Source: Auricularia sp. M13
Lineage: Eukaryota > Basidiomycota > Agaricomycetes > Auriculariales > Auriculariaceae
Direction: 5' to 3'
Assembly (NCBI GenBank): GCA_037042915.1
Contig: CM073200.1
Location: forward strand, 1,240,001-1,304,000
DNA length: 64,000 nt
Part shown: positions 45,600 through 55,962 of the stretch, piece after piece
How positions within the stretch are numbered: the stretch's first letter is position 1
Layout: each line of letters starts with the position of its first letter
Program-made: the position numbers and the translations under genes
Notes under the pieces: model-generated
Seen by the model: the letters and a program-made list of their open reading frames with translations, nothing else
Database searches by the model: none
What the model was told of the DNA's origin: nothing

Positions 45600-47643
45600 T
45601 TAGTGCGTCCCGTTGACGCCGTTTGTGCCGTTGACGACATTCGCGCCATTTGGCTCGTCGATGTGCAGCCCGAACTCGGCGCCAATGCGGAAGAACGGCT
45701 CAAAGATGGCGTTGGGGTCCTTGAAATCATTGTGCACGACGTTGACAAGGAAGAACGTGTTCATGATGTGTTCGATGAGCGTATGCGACGGCGAGCCCGG
45801 CTCGTACGTCCGTGCCCATTGCAGACCAAGCTCAAATGCCTCGTCCTGCAATATCATTAGCAAGGGCGACAAAGGTCACACTGCTTGCTGACCTTCCACG
45901 CCATGAAGCTGACGGCCTCGACAATGGTGGGCTGGATGATCTCCTTGCCCGGGAAAACGCCCCACGTCACGGCGTTCGGGCCCTCGGACTTGGAGTTGGT
46001 GCGCAGGTCGCCGCGGCGGTTGATGGCGTAGTAGGTCATGTGCTTGTCGCGCTCAATCGCGGGCAGGAGCTTCGCAGCGAGCTCGGGCGACACAAAGAAC
46101 TCGAGGTACGCCTTCTGGTACACGTATCCGTTGGCCGGGCCCCAGCCGTGCACCGGGTCTGAGCTCGGTGCGCCGTTGACGGCGGGCTGCGAGTTAATGG
46201 TCAGGAAGCCCAGGCGGTTCACCTTCGCGAGCTGGCGATCGATGACCGTCGTCTCCGCGGCCGGCGGGAGGTCGGACCACGGCAGCGCGGACAGCTCGCG
46301 TGTACAAAAGCGCGCGAAGAGCTTTGCGACGTCTTCCACGGTGGTGGGCAGGCCCCAGAGCGCGAGGGCCTCCTCCTTGGTCTGCTTGATGGAGACGCCG
46401 TAGCCGTCGAGCTCGCCGTACGCGGGGCTGCGCGAGTCTCCGAAGCGGCCGTTGGGGTACTCGTCCCAGTTCTCTGTGCGCGAGAGGTAGGACTTGGTGC
46501 GGTTCGCCCAGAAAATGGGCCGGATCGTCTCCGTGCGGCGGCTGGGCGTGAGCGACTGGCGCCAGGGCAGCGGCTTGATAGTCTCGATGCGCGGGACGAG
46601 GTTGAGCTCCTGCAGCAGCATCTTGGTGCCCTTCTCGAGGTTCATCGTATAGAAGTGCAGGCCGCGGATGCCGAGGTCGGACTCGAGGATGGTGCGGCAC
46701 ATGTCGCCGACGAGCTTGATGCCGATCTCGCGCACCTTCTCGTCGTCGTTCTTGTGCGGCTCGAGGGCGTCGGAGAAGGACTTGGGGATGACCGTCTTGG
46801 CGAGCGACGTCGCGCGCACGAAGCCGTTCCACGTTTGGATGGGTGCGATGCCGGGAACAATGGGCACGTCGATCCCGGCGGCGCGCACGGCTTTGACCCA
46901 TTTGATGAAGACGTCGACGTCGTAGAACATTTGCGTGAAGATGAAGTTCACGCCTTCGTCGCACTTTTCCTTGAGCCACTGCAGCTCCTGCTGGAATTCC
47001 TCGGGAGGCAGCAGGGCCTGCTGCGGGAATCCGGGTACTGCAATGTCGAAATAATCGCCGTAGTGTTTCCGTATGTGCCGGACAAGGTCGATACCGTGCA
47101 CAAAGCCGCCTTCGACAGCCGTCCACTCGCTCTGGCCGGCTGGAGGGTCTCCGCGCAGTGCCAAAATATTCCGACATCCATGGAGTTTGGCGTCCTGTGT
47201 TTTTATATAGTTATTAACAGAGCAGCCTTCTCAAGATTTCAACTGACCCGGAGAGCAATGTCGACCTTTTCCGCAGGCATGTTCGTGCACGTGAGGTGCA
47301 TACACGTTTCGATGCCAATGACACCCTGGCAGGTCTTCACAAGTTCAGAAGACAGGTCGGAAGTGCGGCCGCCGGCATTCCTGAGACATCATCAGCAATG
47401 CCGAACGCACGCGTACACTGGCCGCCGCACCAAGTAATGTCGATGAACTCTGGCCCCAGGCCTCTCATGCGCTCAATACGGTCAAGAAGATTTTGCAAAC
47501 CCTGTTTGCGGGTTTAGCTGGGGACGACACGATCGAGCGGCCTGCTTTAGACGCACCTGAGCAGTCCGCGGCGGAAAATACTCAAAGGACCACCAGATGC
47601 GGTCCTCCTTGGTCGCACGCTCTATTTTCTGCGTTATCTTCAT
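45600..47643 (-). CDS. MET13: Methylenetetrahydrofolate reductase
   Basis: The start at 47643 gives MKITQKIERATKEDRIWWSF, then EYFPPRTAQ. Further exons encode GLQNLLDRIERMRGLGPEF and AGGRTSDLSSELVKTCQGV, then IETCMHLTCTNMPAEKVDI. The large exon continues LRGDPPAGQSEW, FPQQALLPPEEFQ, VNFIFTQMFYDVDVFIKW and VPIVPGIAPIQTW, closing the FAD barrel. The eukaryotic C-terminal half follows (RPIFWANRTKSYLSRTENWD, FPGKEIIQPTIVEAVSFMAW). The last exon has GSPSHTLIEHIMNTFFLVN and ends VNGTNGVNGTH. The enzyme reduces 5,10-methylene-THF to 5-methyl-THF for methionine synthesis. Length about 590-600 residues is normal, with four exons or more and no damage. Yeast has MET12 and MET13; the symbol is by analogy. 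Confidence 0.93.
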
Positions 47644-48211
47644 AATTGAACGGGGGGAGAGGGCACTGGGGCTGCGACCAGCGACCGGGTGGACGACTCG
47701 AGGTCAAGAGGCGTGCTTCGGAGTTCGTACCGTCGGCCGATATTTTGACTTGGGCACACGATCCATTGTCCTGGACGCTCCGGCAACTCTAACCTCGCCA
47801 GTCTCCGGAATGAAGCATAGCGACAGATTTTTAGGCATTTTAAGCTCATTTAGGAACAACATAGGTGCCTGAGAACCCACACGGTGGCAGTTCTCACACC
47901 CAGAATCACCTGCACTGTGCAGTCTCAGTCGATTAACTATGCCATGAGGATCTTACGAGAGGCCCATTGATGATGAGTGACAATGCATAAAACGAATTAT
48001 GAACTTTGTAGCCATGTAGTCTGCAGAATGGAAACCTGAGTCCCGGGAAACCTGGGTGATCCTTGAGGTCTCATCACACTCAGTTGAATAGGAGAGATAT
48101 CCAAAGGTGTCTCAACACGGTCGTCTACATAGAATGTGCGTCAATCGGTGAGTGTAGGATCTTAACGACAAACTAACTCTATATAAATGTTTAACGTCGG
48201 CACCATTTCAA
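47644..48211. other. Intergenic stretch between MTHFR and tRNA-Pro
   Basis: No gene or clear transposon ends were seen. CTATATAAA about 35 bases before the tRNA may be a transcription aid. Confidence 0.35.
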
Positions 48212-48300
48212 GGCCTGGTGGTCTAGTGGTATGATTCATGCTTAGGGTTGTCGAAAGACGCCAATGCGTGAGGTCCCGGGTTCAATCCCCGGCTAGGCCC
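48212..48300 (+). tRNA. tRNA-Pro (AGG) with intron
   Basis: The acceptor stem GGCCTGG pairs with CTAGGCC (one G-T). The A box region is TGGTCTAGTGGT and the B box GGTTCAATCC. The anticodon stem CATGC pairs with GCGTG. The loop reads TTAGGG, then a 17-nt intron (TTGTCGAAAGACGCCAA), then T. The anticodon is AGG and the intron sits one base after it, the standard place. The discriminator base is C. Confidence 0.93.
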
Positions 48301-48462
48301 TTAGTTTTGCGATCCTCGCCGGCGAACAACACATCATGTGCAGCAGGATTTTACACGATGCATTTGAGCCGCTCCAGTGGGCTTTTGACACATTTTGTGT
48401 ACTGCCGGCACGTTGCGGTGAACAATCCCCGCAGCCGTCACTCTCCGTCTTTCTACCACTTC

Positions 48463-48863
48463 ATGCCGCCCAAATCGCCCTTGCCAGCTAAAGCCGCCAT
48501 GCGCGCGCTGGCAGATAGCTGGCCCGCTGACCCCTTGCACCCGAACCTGCAGCTGCGCGTTTTTATGCGCTCGCTCGCAACTCACCCAGCACTCAACCGC
48601 GACGCCGTGCGCATCATGCAGGCGCTCAAGGATAACCGGCTGTACAATGAGGTAGGTGACACGGTACTGTGATCGAGCGGGTCACTGCCAGCCATGCTTG
48701 GAAAATTTACTGACACTTACGTGCATTTCAGTACCGCCCAAATGTACAAACGCTCCGCCCGACGTCCATACCGGAGCACTACATCCGCCTGATAGAGGGC
48801 GTGCAAAAGGCCCAGCTTGGTATTGGGCGACCATGGTGGAAGCGCATACTGAACAAGTGGTAA
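48463..48863 (+). CDS. Small probable mitochondrial assembly protein (WPxDP type)
   Basis: Two exons (48463-48651, 48732-48863) encode 106 residues starting MPPKSPLPAKAAM and ending WWKRILNKW. The core is LADSWPADPLHPNLQLRVF followed by LNRDAVRIMQALKDNRLYNE and YRPNVQTLRPTSIPEHYIRL. The WPxDP motif and size recall Cbp6/UQCC2-type assembly factors of complex III, though the match is weak. An in-frame upstream ATG at 48358 (MHLSRSSGLLTHF) would add an arginine-bearing N-terminus that could act as mitochondrial presequence. I kept the shorter start because it is closer to the conserved part. Intron 80 nt, GTAGGT to CAG. Confidence 0.62.
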
Positions 48864-49219
48864 AGACCCGGAGAGCGAGGTGTGTTGTCGTGAGTCTTTG
48901 TGAACCTAGCCTGGCGTTGACAGAACACCTCCAGTCTGCACGCGACGGTGTATTCGTATACAATGCAAGTATAATTGCGATCTCATTACCCCGTATTTGC
49001 CTACGACAAACGCAACCGGTCGCAAGGCCGAGGCAGCAATCTGGCGCGGTCAACTGCCTTTTGACTGACTGTTGGGGAAGGCAAGCTCGGAACAAACACC
49101 TTGTCTGTCTGGTGATCTGGCAAGTTGCCCTGACGTGGAGTCGGCCCGTCAGACGATTTGGAGCGCCTTGCACTCGGACCCAATTCTTTTCTAGGAAGCT
49201 CGCGCACTCTGGGACCGTC

Positions 49220-49483
49220 ATGTCCACCGCGCAGAAAGCTAGCCTGGCCTCCGAGTCGATCTATAGAACACTGGACTACCTGGAGCTTTGCAATATTTTG
49301 GCGCCTTTGGCAGTCTCCCGCCATTGGCGCCTGGTCACGCTCGACTACCCGACTTGTTCGACTTGTTACGCTACATATGTCCTGCTTTCCACGTCGGACA
49401 ACGCGGTGAAACTCTTTCTTGCACGTCTCGCGGCGCATGCGCGCACAGAACGTTTCAGAGCCTTGTCCTCGAATATCGGCTGA
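49220..49483 (+). CDS. F-box-like protein, N-terminal part
   Basis: The open frame MSTAQKASLASESIYRTL continues with a helix-rich F-box-like core: YLELCNILAPLAVSRHWRLV, then TLDYPTCSTCY. It ends with KLFLARLAAHARTERF, which resembles the LFLARL tail of agaricomycete F-box proteins. Only this exon is clear. Later pieces (NIFTVLRRRLAMLEIFDVF near 49570-49640 and KLVFVGFRNAGLSD near 49690) may be further exons or relics, with stops between. F-box proteins link substrates to SCF ubiquitin ligases. Whether this gene is intact is unclear. Confidence 0.5.
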   Translation: MSTAQKASLASESIYRTLDYLELCNILAPLAVSRHWRLVTLDYPTCSTCYATYVLLSTSDNAVKLFLARLAAHARTERFRALSSNIG

Positions 49484-49829
49484 CGTTTTGCCTGCCGTTA
49501 GTACCATTGCTGCACGTACGGATCAGGTACAATCCTGTCGACGGCACTCCATAATCAACAACCGGAGAACATCTTCACCGTTCTGCGCCGCCGCCTAGCC
49601 ATGCTGGAAATTTTCGATGTGTTCAATGACTGTTCAGACGGGCCTTTCTCTATCTATGCTGGCTACGGATGCCTTCGCTAATAAGGCGCCCCAAGCTGGT
49701 GTTCGTAGGCTTCCGCAACGCCGGCCTTTCGGACGCTGCGTACCCTGCATTCTCTAATGTTTCCAAGGTAGATTCGGCTTTACAAGGACAGAAGGATTTT
49801 ACCTAGTGCCGACGCTCCTGGACGTCTCA

Positions 49830-50112
49830 CCTCCGGTGCTGGACCTGACCTCGTCCGCCTTGAGTTGGCGGGCGCAAACGCTAACGTTTATTTTGTGAGC
49901 GCCCTCGGGAAAGAAAGATGTCTCAACCCATTTTGCTTGCAGATCAGACAGGCTGCCAACAACCAGCTGGTGTGGACTGTTGAGACAAATGGCACGGTTT
50001 GTCGCCCTACCTACGCACAGGAAGTGAATGGCATGTATTGATCTTGTTTCAGATCGTCTGGGGAAACTTCACGGGAGCTCCGGATCAGCAATGGAGACTG
50101 GCGCCTTTTTAG
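49830..50112 (+). CDS. Beta-trefoil lectin-like exons, partial
   Basis: Three short exons can be joined. One ends DLVRLELAGANANVYF before a GTGAGC donor. The next is IRQAANNQLVWTVETNGT before GTTTGT. The last is IVWGNFTGAPDQQWRLAPF before TAG (50110-50112). The QQW ending and short strand pattern resemble one subdomain of a ricin-B-type carbohydrate-binding fold. The 5' part was not found. It could be a fragment or a fast-evolving gene, and might belong with the F-box piece upstream. Confidence 0.4.
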
Positions 50113-50926
50113 TCGAGAGCTCTCATGCCACGTTTTAGAATAGCAGTGTTCAGATCGGTGCTGACTTTGTCTGGTCCCATGCTGTTTCTCCTTTATGTTC
50201 GTCAACGCTGCTTGTGGATACGACTTCTCCAATATACACCGCCTGCAGCCAAAGTCCTCATGGGTCCCGTTCATTGTCGTTTCCACCAATCCCGCACGCT
50301 CATGACTAGTTGTAGAGCGGTTGTTATGTCTGGATATGCAAGCGTAAAAAGCTTACGCACCTTTTGCTGACGGTAATCAGTGGTCCTCCGGGTCCGGCGT
50401 GGACACGAAACGCGGCATCTCTCTGTCATCATTGGGAGTAGAGACGAGTAGAGATTTAAATTTCATTCTTTGCAGCATTGGCTTTGCCTGTCAACCTCAT
50501 ATTCGCAGAGAGCGTTTGGCGGGCCTTACATGCCAGCTGGTCGTTGAGGGAGTCTGGGACAAACTACTAAAGATCCCTGAAGCCATCGGTGCGATAGATT
50601 TATTGTTGCAGATGCTTCGGTTCAATAGCTCAAAGCCAGGACGCGCCTTTAGCGGAGTTTTAGATTGACGGAGGCACGTGATGCTCCGGTGCGCAATTCC
50701 TCCTCCGCCCTGGCTCTTGCATAGCCAGGTTGCGTGGACGCTTTGGCTGAGCTACGGGCATCGTCTAAAGAGAAACTACTGGATGTCAAAGTGGTACTGT
50801 ACGTCCGGGCATCTTCTAGGAAAAACTACTGTCAAAGTGGTACGTCTTAAGTTCTACTCTACACTACGAAGCCTTTATTCCCACGTAATTGTAAATTGTT
50901 ATAACTTATTCGCAATGGATTAAGCA
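50113..50926. other. Intergenic stretch before tRNA-Gly
   Basis: Plus-strand frames at 50399-50668 and 50678-50923 show no family pattern. AAGTGGTAC and AAACTACT each occur twice near 50780-50845, a small local duplication. Confidence 0.35.
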
Positions 50927-51014
50927 GCGTTAATGGGGTAGTGGTAACCTTGATCGTTGCCACTTCATGAAGCTAAATTTCGATCAGCCGGGGGTTCGAT
51001 TCCCCCTTAACGCA
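50927..51014 (+). tRNA. tRNA-Gly (GCC) with intron
   Basis: The acceptor stem GCGTTAA pairs perfectly with TTAACGC and the discriminator base is A. The D arm is TGGGGTAGTGGTAA. The anticodon stem GATCG pairs with CGATC. The loop reads TTGCCA, then a 17-nt intron (CTTCATGAAGCTAAATT), then T. The anticodon is GCC. The T arm is GGGGGTTCGATTCCCCC. A T-rich terminator (ACTTTTTTTG) follows at about 51045-51055. Confidence 0.93.
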
Positions 51015-51291
51015 TGAAGTCATCGCGAGTGACGCTCCTGTGAGGACTTTTTTTGCTCACGCAAGTTAACGGAATTGGTTTCGTGTTGGTGTGAATTGCC
51101 ATTGGATATTTTTCGCAACTACTGCGCTCTCCGCTTGCAAGCTCAGGACAAGGTCCTGTCCTGTAGGTAGCGACAATACGTAGGTGCTGACGTGTTTAAC
51201 AAGGATGGAACGCGCAGCTCGAGGAATCAGAGCTGCGTGGAGTGATATGCGCGGGCTCAGCCACCTGAATCTAAGTTACATCCTAGTACAT

Positions 51292-52772
51292 TTACATGGT
51301 TGCTTCTACACGAGACTGACGAAGCAAATGTTTGAACGGGTTCGTATTTCCATGGCCTTCGCGCAACATCGGAGGCACAGGTGGAGAAACGGGATCTTCG
51401 AGCGAACGCAGGCCCGCGAGCAATTGTACGAATGGATTGTACGCAAGGCGGTGGTCGTCCGGCATAATGATGGTCCTGCGATGGCCTGCGCTGCCGACCG
51501 CTGCTTCCAGAGAATCGAGCTCGTACATCGTCGTGGCCCGCCGAGCCGTGCGACCAACAGTCGCATATGGGCGTACGGCGGCCGCTCGAGCGTCCGCTGC
51601 TGGAATTGGTGTCGGATTGGAGACGGTCAGCCCGGCTGTGGCTTGCGCTTGAACCGCTGAATACGGTGGAATCTCGAGGCGCAGCGATTCGCGGACATGA
51701 GGCATCGAAAGAGCGGGCTGGGACAGAGAATGCGACAATGTGCGCGAGGTTGCGGGTTCTGAAGCCATTCTTCCATGCCTTGATCGCGGCTGAATGGGAG
51801 CTTCGAACGATGTGGACTGGATGGTTGGCGGTTCTCGATGGGGAGAGCGCGAAGACGACGATGAGTGATCTTGCGATGAGATAGGCGACGGCCCGGCAGA
51901 ACCTGAAGCGCGCCGCGTGGGGATTGAAGGCTCGACCACAGTGTCTGGGCGAGGTCGTCCGGGTCGGCGAAGGACACGATGCCCAGTAGAAGGACCTGCA
52001 GGTTGAGCAGCTGATGCCGAAGTGTCTGCCAGGGGGATGTCCCTTCGTTCTCGAGGATGCGACTGACGCGCGTCCCGCAGGTCATCAGACGACTTCATGG
52101 AGGATTTCAGCAGTCCGACAAAGTTGTAAGCGATGGGAAGAAGCTGCGCGTCTCCACGAGCCGGGAAGACCACTCGCGGAGGATGCGAGGGGAAGGGAAG
52201 ATTGGTTTGAGGGTCGACTAATGGGAGGTGCTTCAGCAGCCGTTTCCACCACTTCATCCACGACGGCGAATTAGAGTAACCTCAAGGTCATGCTAACGGT
52301 GCACACCTTGTAAGAGTATACGGGCACTACGCGAACTTCCCAGGCCAAAAGATTGAGCCATCCTCGACGGGTCAGGGTTGCATGTTGCTTTCCGTCGCGC
52401 TGATCCCTGTCAGCCGACATGGAATGCTCCCAGCTAGCAACATAACGCACGTGAACTATCTGGTAATCCACACCAATGGAGTTGAGGTAGGTCTTGAAAT
52501 CGCGCGCACGCGCCTCGATCTTTCATGATATACCGTCAGCTGGGGAACCACGGCAAGGTCGGTCACAAGAGCTCGCCTTGGCGTCGTCTTCGAGCGCGAC
52601 AATCTTCAGGAGGTAACGAAATTGGCCAGCATGTATTCCTACGAAATCATGTTCTTGCGCGTGTGAGCTCTTCAGGTAGAAGTAGAGCGAGTCCGTCAGT
52701 CGCCAGAGCAGCGGGGACGCCGTGTTGCCGTCTTGAAGGAGCCTGCAAATCTAATAAGTTCGCGCTTCGAGG
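51292..52772 (-). CDS. Serine/proline-rich hypothetical protein
   Basis: A minus-strand gene ends with RQSRVEATM at 51292. Exons read LLQDGNTASPLLWRLTDSLY (near 52740), FRYLLKIVALEDDAKASS, then RARDFKTYLNSIGVDYQIV, then RRGWLNLLAWEVRVVPVYSY. A long last exon starts WWKRLLKHLPLVDPQTNLPF. The structured front half is followed by a low-complexity tail (SSSSSRSPHREPPTIQ, SHSLSQPALSMPH), typical of a disordered region. No domain is recognised. The true start lies upstream, perhaps near 53100, and was not fixed. Introns use GT..AG ends. Confidence 0.5.
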
Positions 52773-53228
52773 ATATTCATAAGGCCTGCTACGTACGGTG
52801 CCCAGGTTACAGCTGCGTCGTTCCTTCTGACAGGAAGTGATGCGGTGGTTGGCTGAGTCCGGCGGTTTGCTGCTGGTGCCATCTGCTGTAATTGCGCAAC
52901 GATCCTCGTGAGCAAGACGCGCAGCGCAGCAGCTAATGGTGACTAACGTCCAGACGAGCAAATACGCTCTATCGCATTTGAAGCGGGCTGAAAGCAGCTT
53001 GTGGTAAGCGCGAGGATGAAGTGACCGGTGACTGCGCAGAACGGCGAGGCCAGGGCCGACGGTTGCAATTAGGCGCAACGGCGCAAGGCAGTGTCGTGGC
53101 AACCGAAAATCGTATGTATTCCGAGGGATTAGTTATGAGAAATCATGCAAGGGTAGTGTAGATGCAAGATACAGTCAGTGAGCGTGTGAGAAGCTATCGA
53201 TACAGTGATAAATGCCATATTAGGCACC
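52773..53228. other. Possible 5' end of the hypothetical gene plus intergenic DNA
   Basis: The minus strand at 52647-53102 is open, but in a different style from the neighbouring exons. No confident start codon was chosen. Confidence 0.3.
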
Positions 53229-54344
53229 CTAGGCCAAAGTCTCCTTGAGACCTCCCCGAGCGATGGTAACCTGAACGCGTCTCTGCAAGAGAATGATCAG
53301 TAAATACATTGGAGTAATTAGATGGGTTGTATACGTACCCGCCATCCGGGGAGCGTGCGCGACTTGAAGTCCGGCATGTGGCAAAACTCCTTGTCGTAGT
53401 TGAGCGAGAGGTACTCCGCGCGCGTGATCCCAACGCTCGTGCACCACTTGTTAAGCAGCTCGTTGCAGCGCGGGTCGCCCGCGCAGTGGCGCTGGAGCGA
53501 CGTTGGGACGGTGAACGGCGTGCGGTGGTGCGGGCACACCCAGCGCACGAGCGGCAGCTCCTCGTCCGTCTTCTCCTCGTCGTGATGCAGCGTGTATTGC
53601 AGGTGCTCGCGGTACATGACCTCTGTCGAGTAAGACTTATCGCAGCGCTCGCAGCGGAACGGCTTGTCGTCAGTCGCGCGCGCCGGCTTCTTGGGAGCCT
53701 TCGGGCGGGGCTGGGACGGCGGCCTGCCCACCATGGCCGAGAGGCTCTTGCGATGCTGCCTGGTCATCTTTATGGTGCGCACAGGACCAGGCTTGGAGGG
53801 AATGACGCGGTGCAGAGGCCGGACGACGCGCCGGACGAACGTGAGAAGGTCGGGGTTGACGCGACCGTACTTGTTGAGCGAATCGAGCGTGAGAGGCGGA
53901 AGCTTGCGTTCTACCTGCATCGGAGTCGGCGAGCGCACACAGACGCGCCGAAATGAGAAAGCTGGGTCAAATGGGTTGTTGGTCGGGGTGATGTCTCCAG
54001 TTGCTTCGCACTCAGATGCGGGAGGCGTGCGTGGCGACATTGAGTCGACTTCGAGAGACGAAAAGGAGGATGTTGGGGATAGCTCCGAGTTACGGAGTGA
54101 GGCAGGAGACATGGACATGGCACTTGTGTCTGCAGGAGAATCTGAATATGGCGGCTGCGAAGAAAAGTATGTGTTGAAGTCGATGGGAGGGAAGTTCCAC
54201 GTAGGATGGGAGTTGGGTTCGCCAGCGGGGACCTGTTGCTGCACCAGGCCCAGTGTTGCAGCAGAAAAATGAGCTGTTTCATATTTTAAACACACGTGAT
54301 ATAAGAAACCAGAAGCAGTACACACCGTCGGTGAATGTAGACAT
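53229..54344 (-). CDS. C2H2 zinc-finger protein, probable transcription regulator
   Basis: Start MSTFTDG (ATG at 54344), an intron, then QQVPAGEPNSHPTWNFPPID. A low-complexity Ser/Pro region (SMSPASLRNSELSPTSSFSS) leads to a basic stretch (RPKAPKKPARATD). A finger follows with CERCDKSYSTEVMYREHLQY and then TLHH. Another Cys/His-rich part is WVCPHHRTPFTVPTSLQRHC followed by GDPRC. A short last exon encodes RRVQVTIARGGLKETLA and stops at 53229-53231. Length is about 330 residues. It probably acts in the nucleus on DNA; targets unknown. Only the first finger has clear Cys2His2 spacing; the second is atypical. Confidence 0.72.
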
Positions 54345-55137
54345 GGTCAAGGCAGTCGTAACGAGGGAGTGTGCGGTCTATGCGCGTGAATTAAGGAGTG
54401 TTAGCAGGTCAGCACGCAGTGCCGAAACGAGAAGAGAAAGCGGGAAAGAATGAGACAGTATGTTGCTGACGGCGTCCTTATAATTGATCGTGGGAGTGGC
54501 ACAATTGACACACCCCCGACCGCAAGTGGCAGTCCAGTAAGGGCGGCGGCTACATTATAACCGTGGCACAATGAATCTGCTTTCCAACTACCCGCGAGGA
54601 TATATCGTGTCCAAACAGATAAGCGGTGGTCCCAGAGTATGATATCTCGTGCCAGAGGAGTGCCAGAGGCTGATAGAAAGTGGTGGATTGGTCCACCACG
54701 CAAAGACGCATCGAACCTGTGTGATCGTCCGGAGAAGAGTCCCAGGCGCCTAGCACATCAAGATAGAGAGCCAGGCATTATGTGCCTTCAAGCAGGTAGG
54801 CTGATACATCGCCAAACGGACAACGGCAGACAAGCTGACAAGGACAGCCAGTTGGACCAGCATCCATTGTGGCCGAATTCAACGCGCCAGCACCGCAAAC
54901 GACTGACAGCTCGAGTACGCACTGGCTGTGAATTTCCAGGCGGTGCCTGGCTAGCAGGCAAGAGTCAGATTCAGATGTCAATGGTCGCGGACGGAATGTT
55001 CGGAGTCAGAGTCAAGACCTGCCAGTGGCGGTGCCGATTTGCGCAAGCTGACTCGACCCTCTCACTGGTTAGCCATATATATATGCCTTCTCCACTGACG
55101 TGGGAAGAAAAATTTCATATTCTTGCATTCAGCTGCA
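54345..55137. other. Intergenic stretch with TATA-like element
   Basis: TATATATAT at about 55075-55083 lies about 55 bases before the next start. An open plus-strand frame (54639-55244) has no family pattern. Confidence 0.35.
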
Positions 55138-55708
55138 ATGGAGAACTCCAAGGAACTTCGAACCAACGCTTACGCCGTCGACCGCGCTCTCAAGTCCCAC
55201 GATGCTCGCAAGCGTCTGCAGCCCAACCACAGTGCCATGATTGAGGCCCGCGAGTACAGCCGTTCTCGTAACCATCGTCTTCGGCGTGACAAGGTGATTC
55301 CCTTGCGGGACGTGAAGAAAGGCGTCGACGACGACTACAACGTTGATGTGCAGCGGGAGTTGCTCGACGAGTGGGCAATGCGGGCGAAGAATGCACACGG
55401 GGATGGTTTTCCGGAGAGACCTCCGGCGGAGGCGCCGGTCGAGGAGTTCGTCGTCGGCTTATTCGTCGAGAAGAGCAAGGTAGCAGGTGAGATTCCACCT
55501 GTTATGGCACATGAATCAGCCTAACCCTTCCAAAATATCAGAGAATGAGGGCTACGAGGTCGTCAGGAGTTGCGAGCGGGTCGTCGCACTTGAAGATGAT
55601 GCGGAGCAGGTGCCCGAGCCACACGAAGATTGGGAGTGCATAGAGAAGGAAACTCGTGATCCACCGACTAAGTCCCGTTCTTATGCCGCTGTAATGCATG
55701 ATAGGTAG
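55138..55708 (+). CDS. Small charged hypothetical protein
   Basis: Two exons join in frame: MENSKELRTNAYAVDRALK.. through ..EEFVVGLFVEKSKVA, then ENEGYEVVRSCERVVALE.. to ..SYAAVMHDR at the stop 55706-55708. The first half is basic (RSRNHRLRRDKVIPLRDVKK), the second acidic (EDDAEQVPEPHEDWECIEKE). No signal peptide, membrane segment or known domain. The intron (GTGAGA to ATCAG) is about 56 nt. Function unknown. Confidence 0.55.
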
Positions 55709-55962
55709 TCGATTTTGGAGATAGGACTGGTTTCTGCGATACAAAGACACGCTGAAGGTCAAGATTCACGAAGATTCATTACCTGAGGACGATATGCATT
55801 TATACACTGCGCCTGACCGCTTCTCAAGCTTTCCCCACAAAGATTATATGAGATTACGGGACAATTGTATAGGGGGAAACCGGGAGACCGCTAGAAATCC
55901 CTTTCAGGCGCAAACGCCACCGGTAAATCCCGGTCATTTTTTTCACCTTTGTTCTTGCCAAC

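Noticed and set aside
46194-47177. 327-codon minus-strand ORF inside MTHFR
   Set aside because: It is an out-of-frame shadow of the reductase exon caused by high GC content.
46655-47437. 260-codon plus-strand ORF
   Set aside because: Antisense shadow of the MTHFR coding exon.
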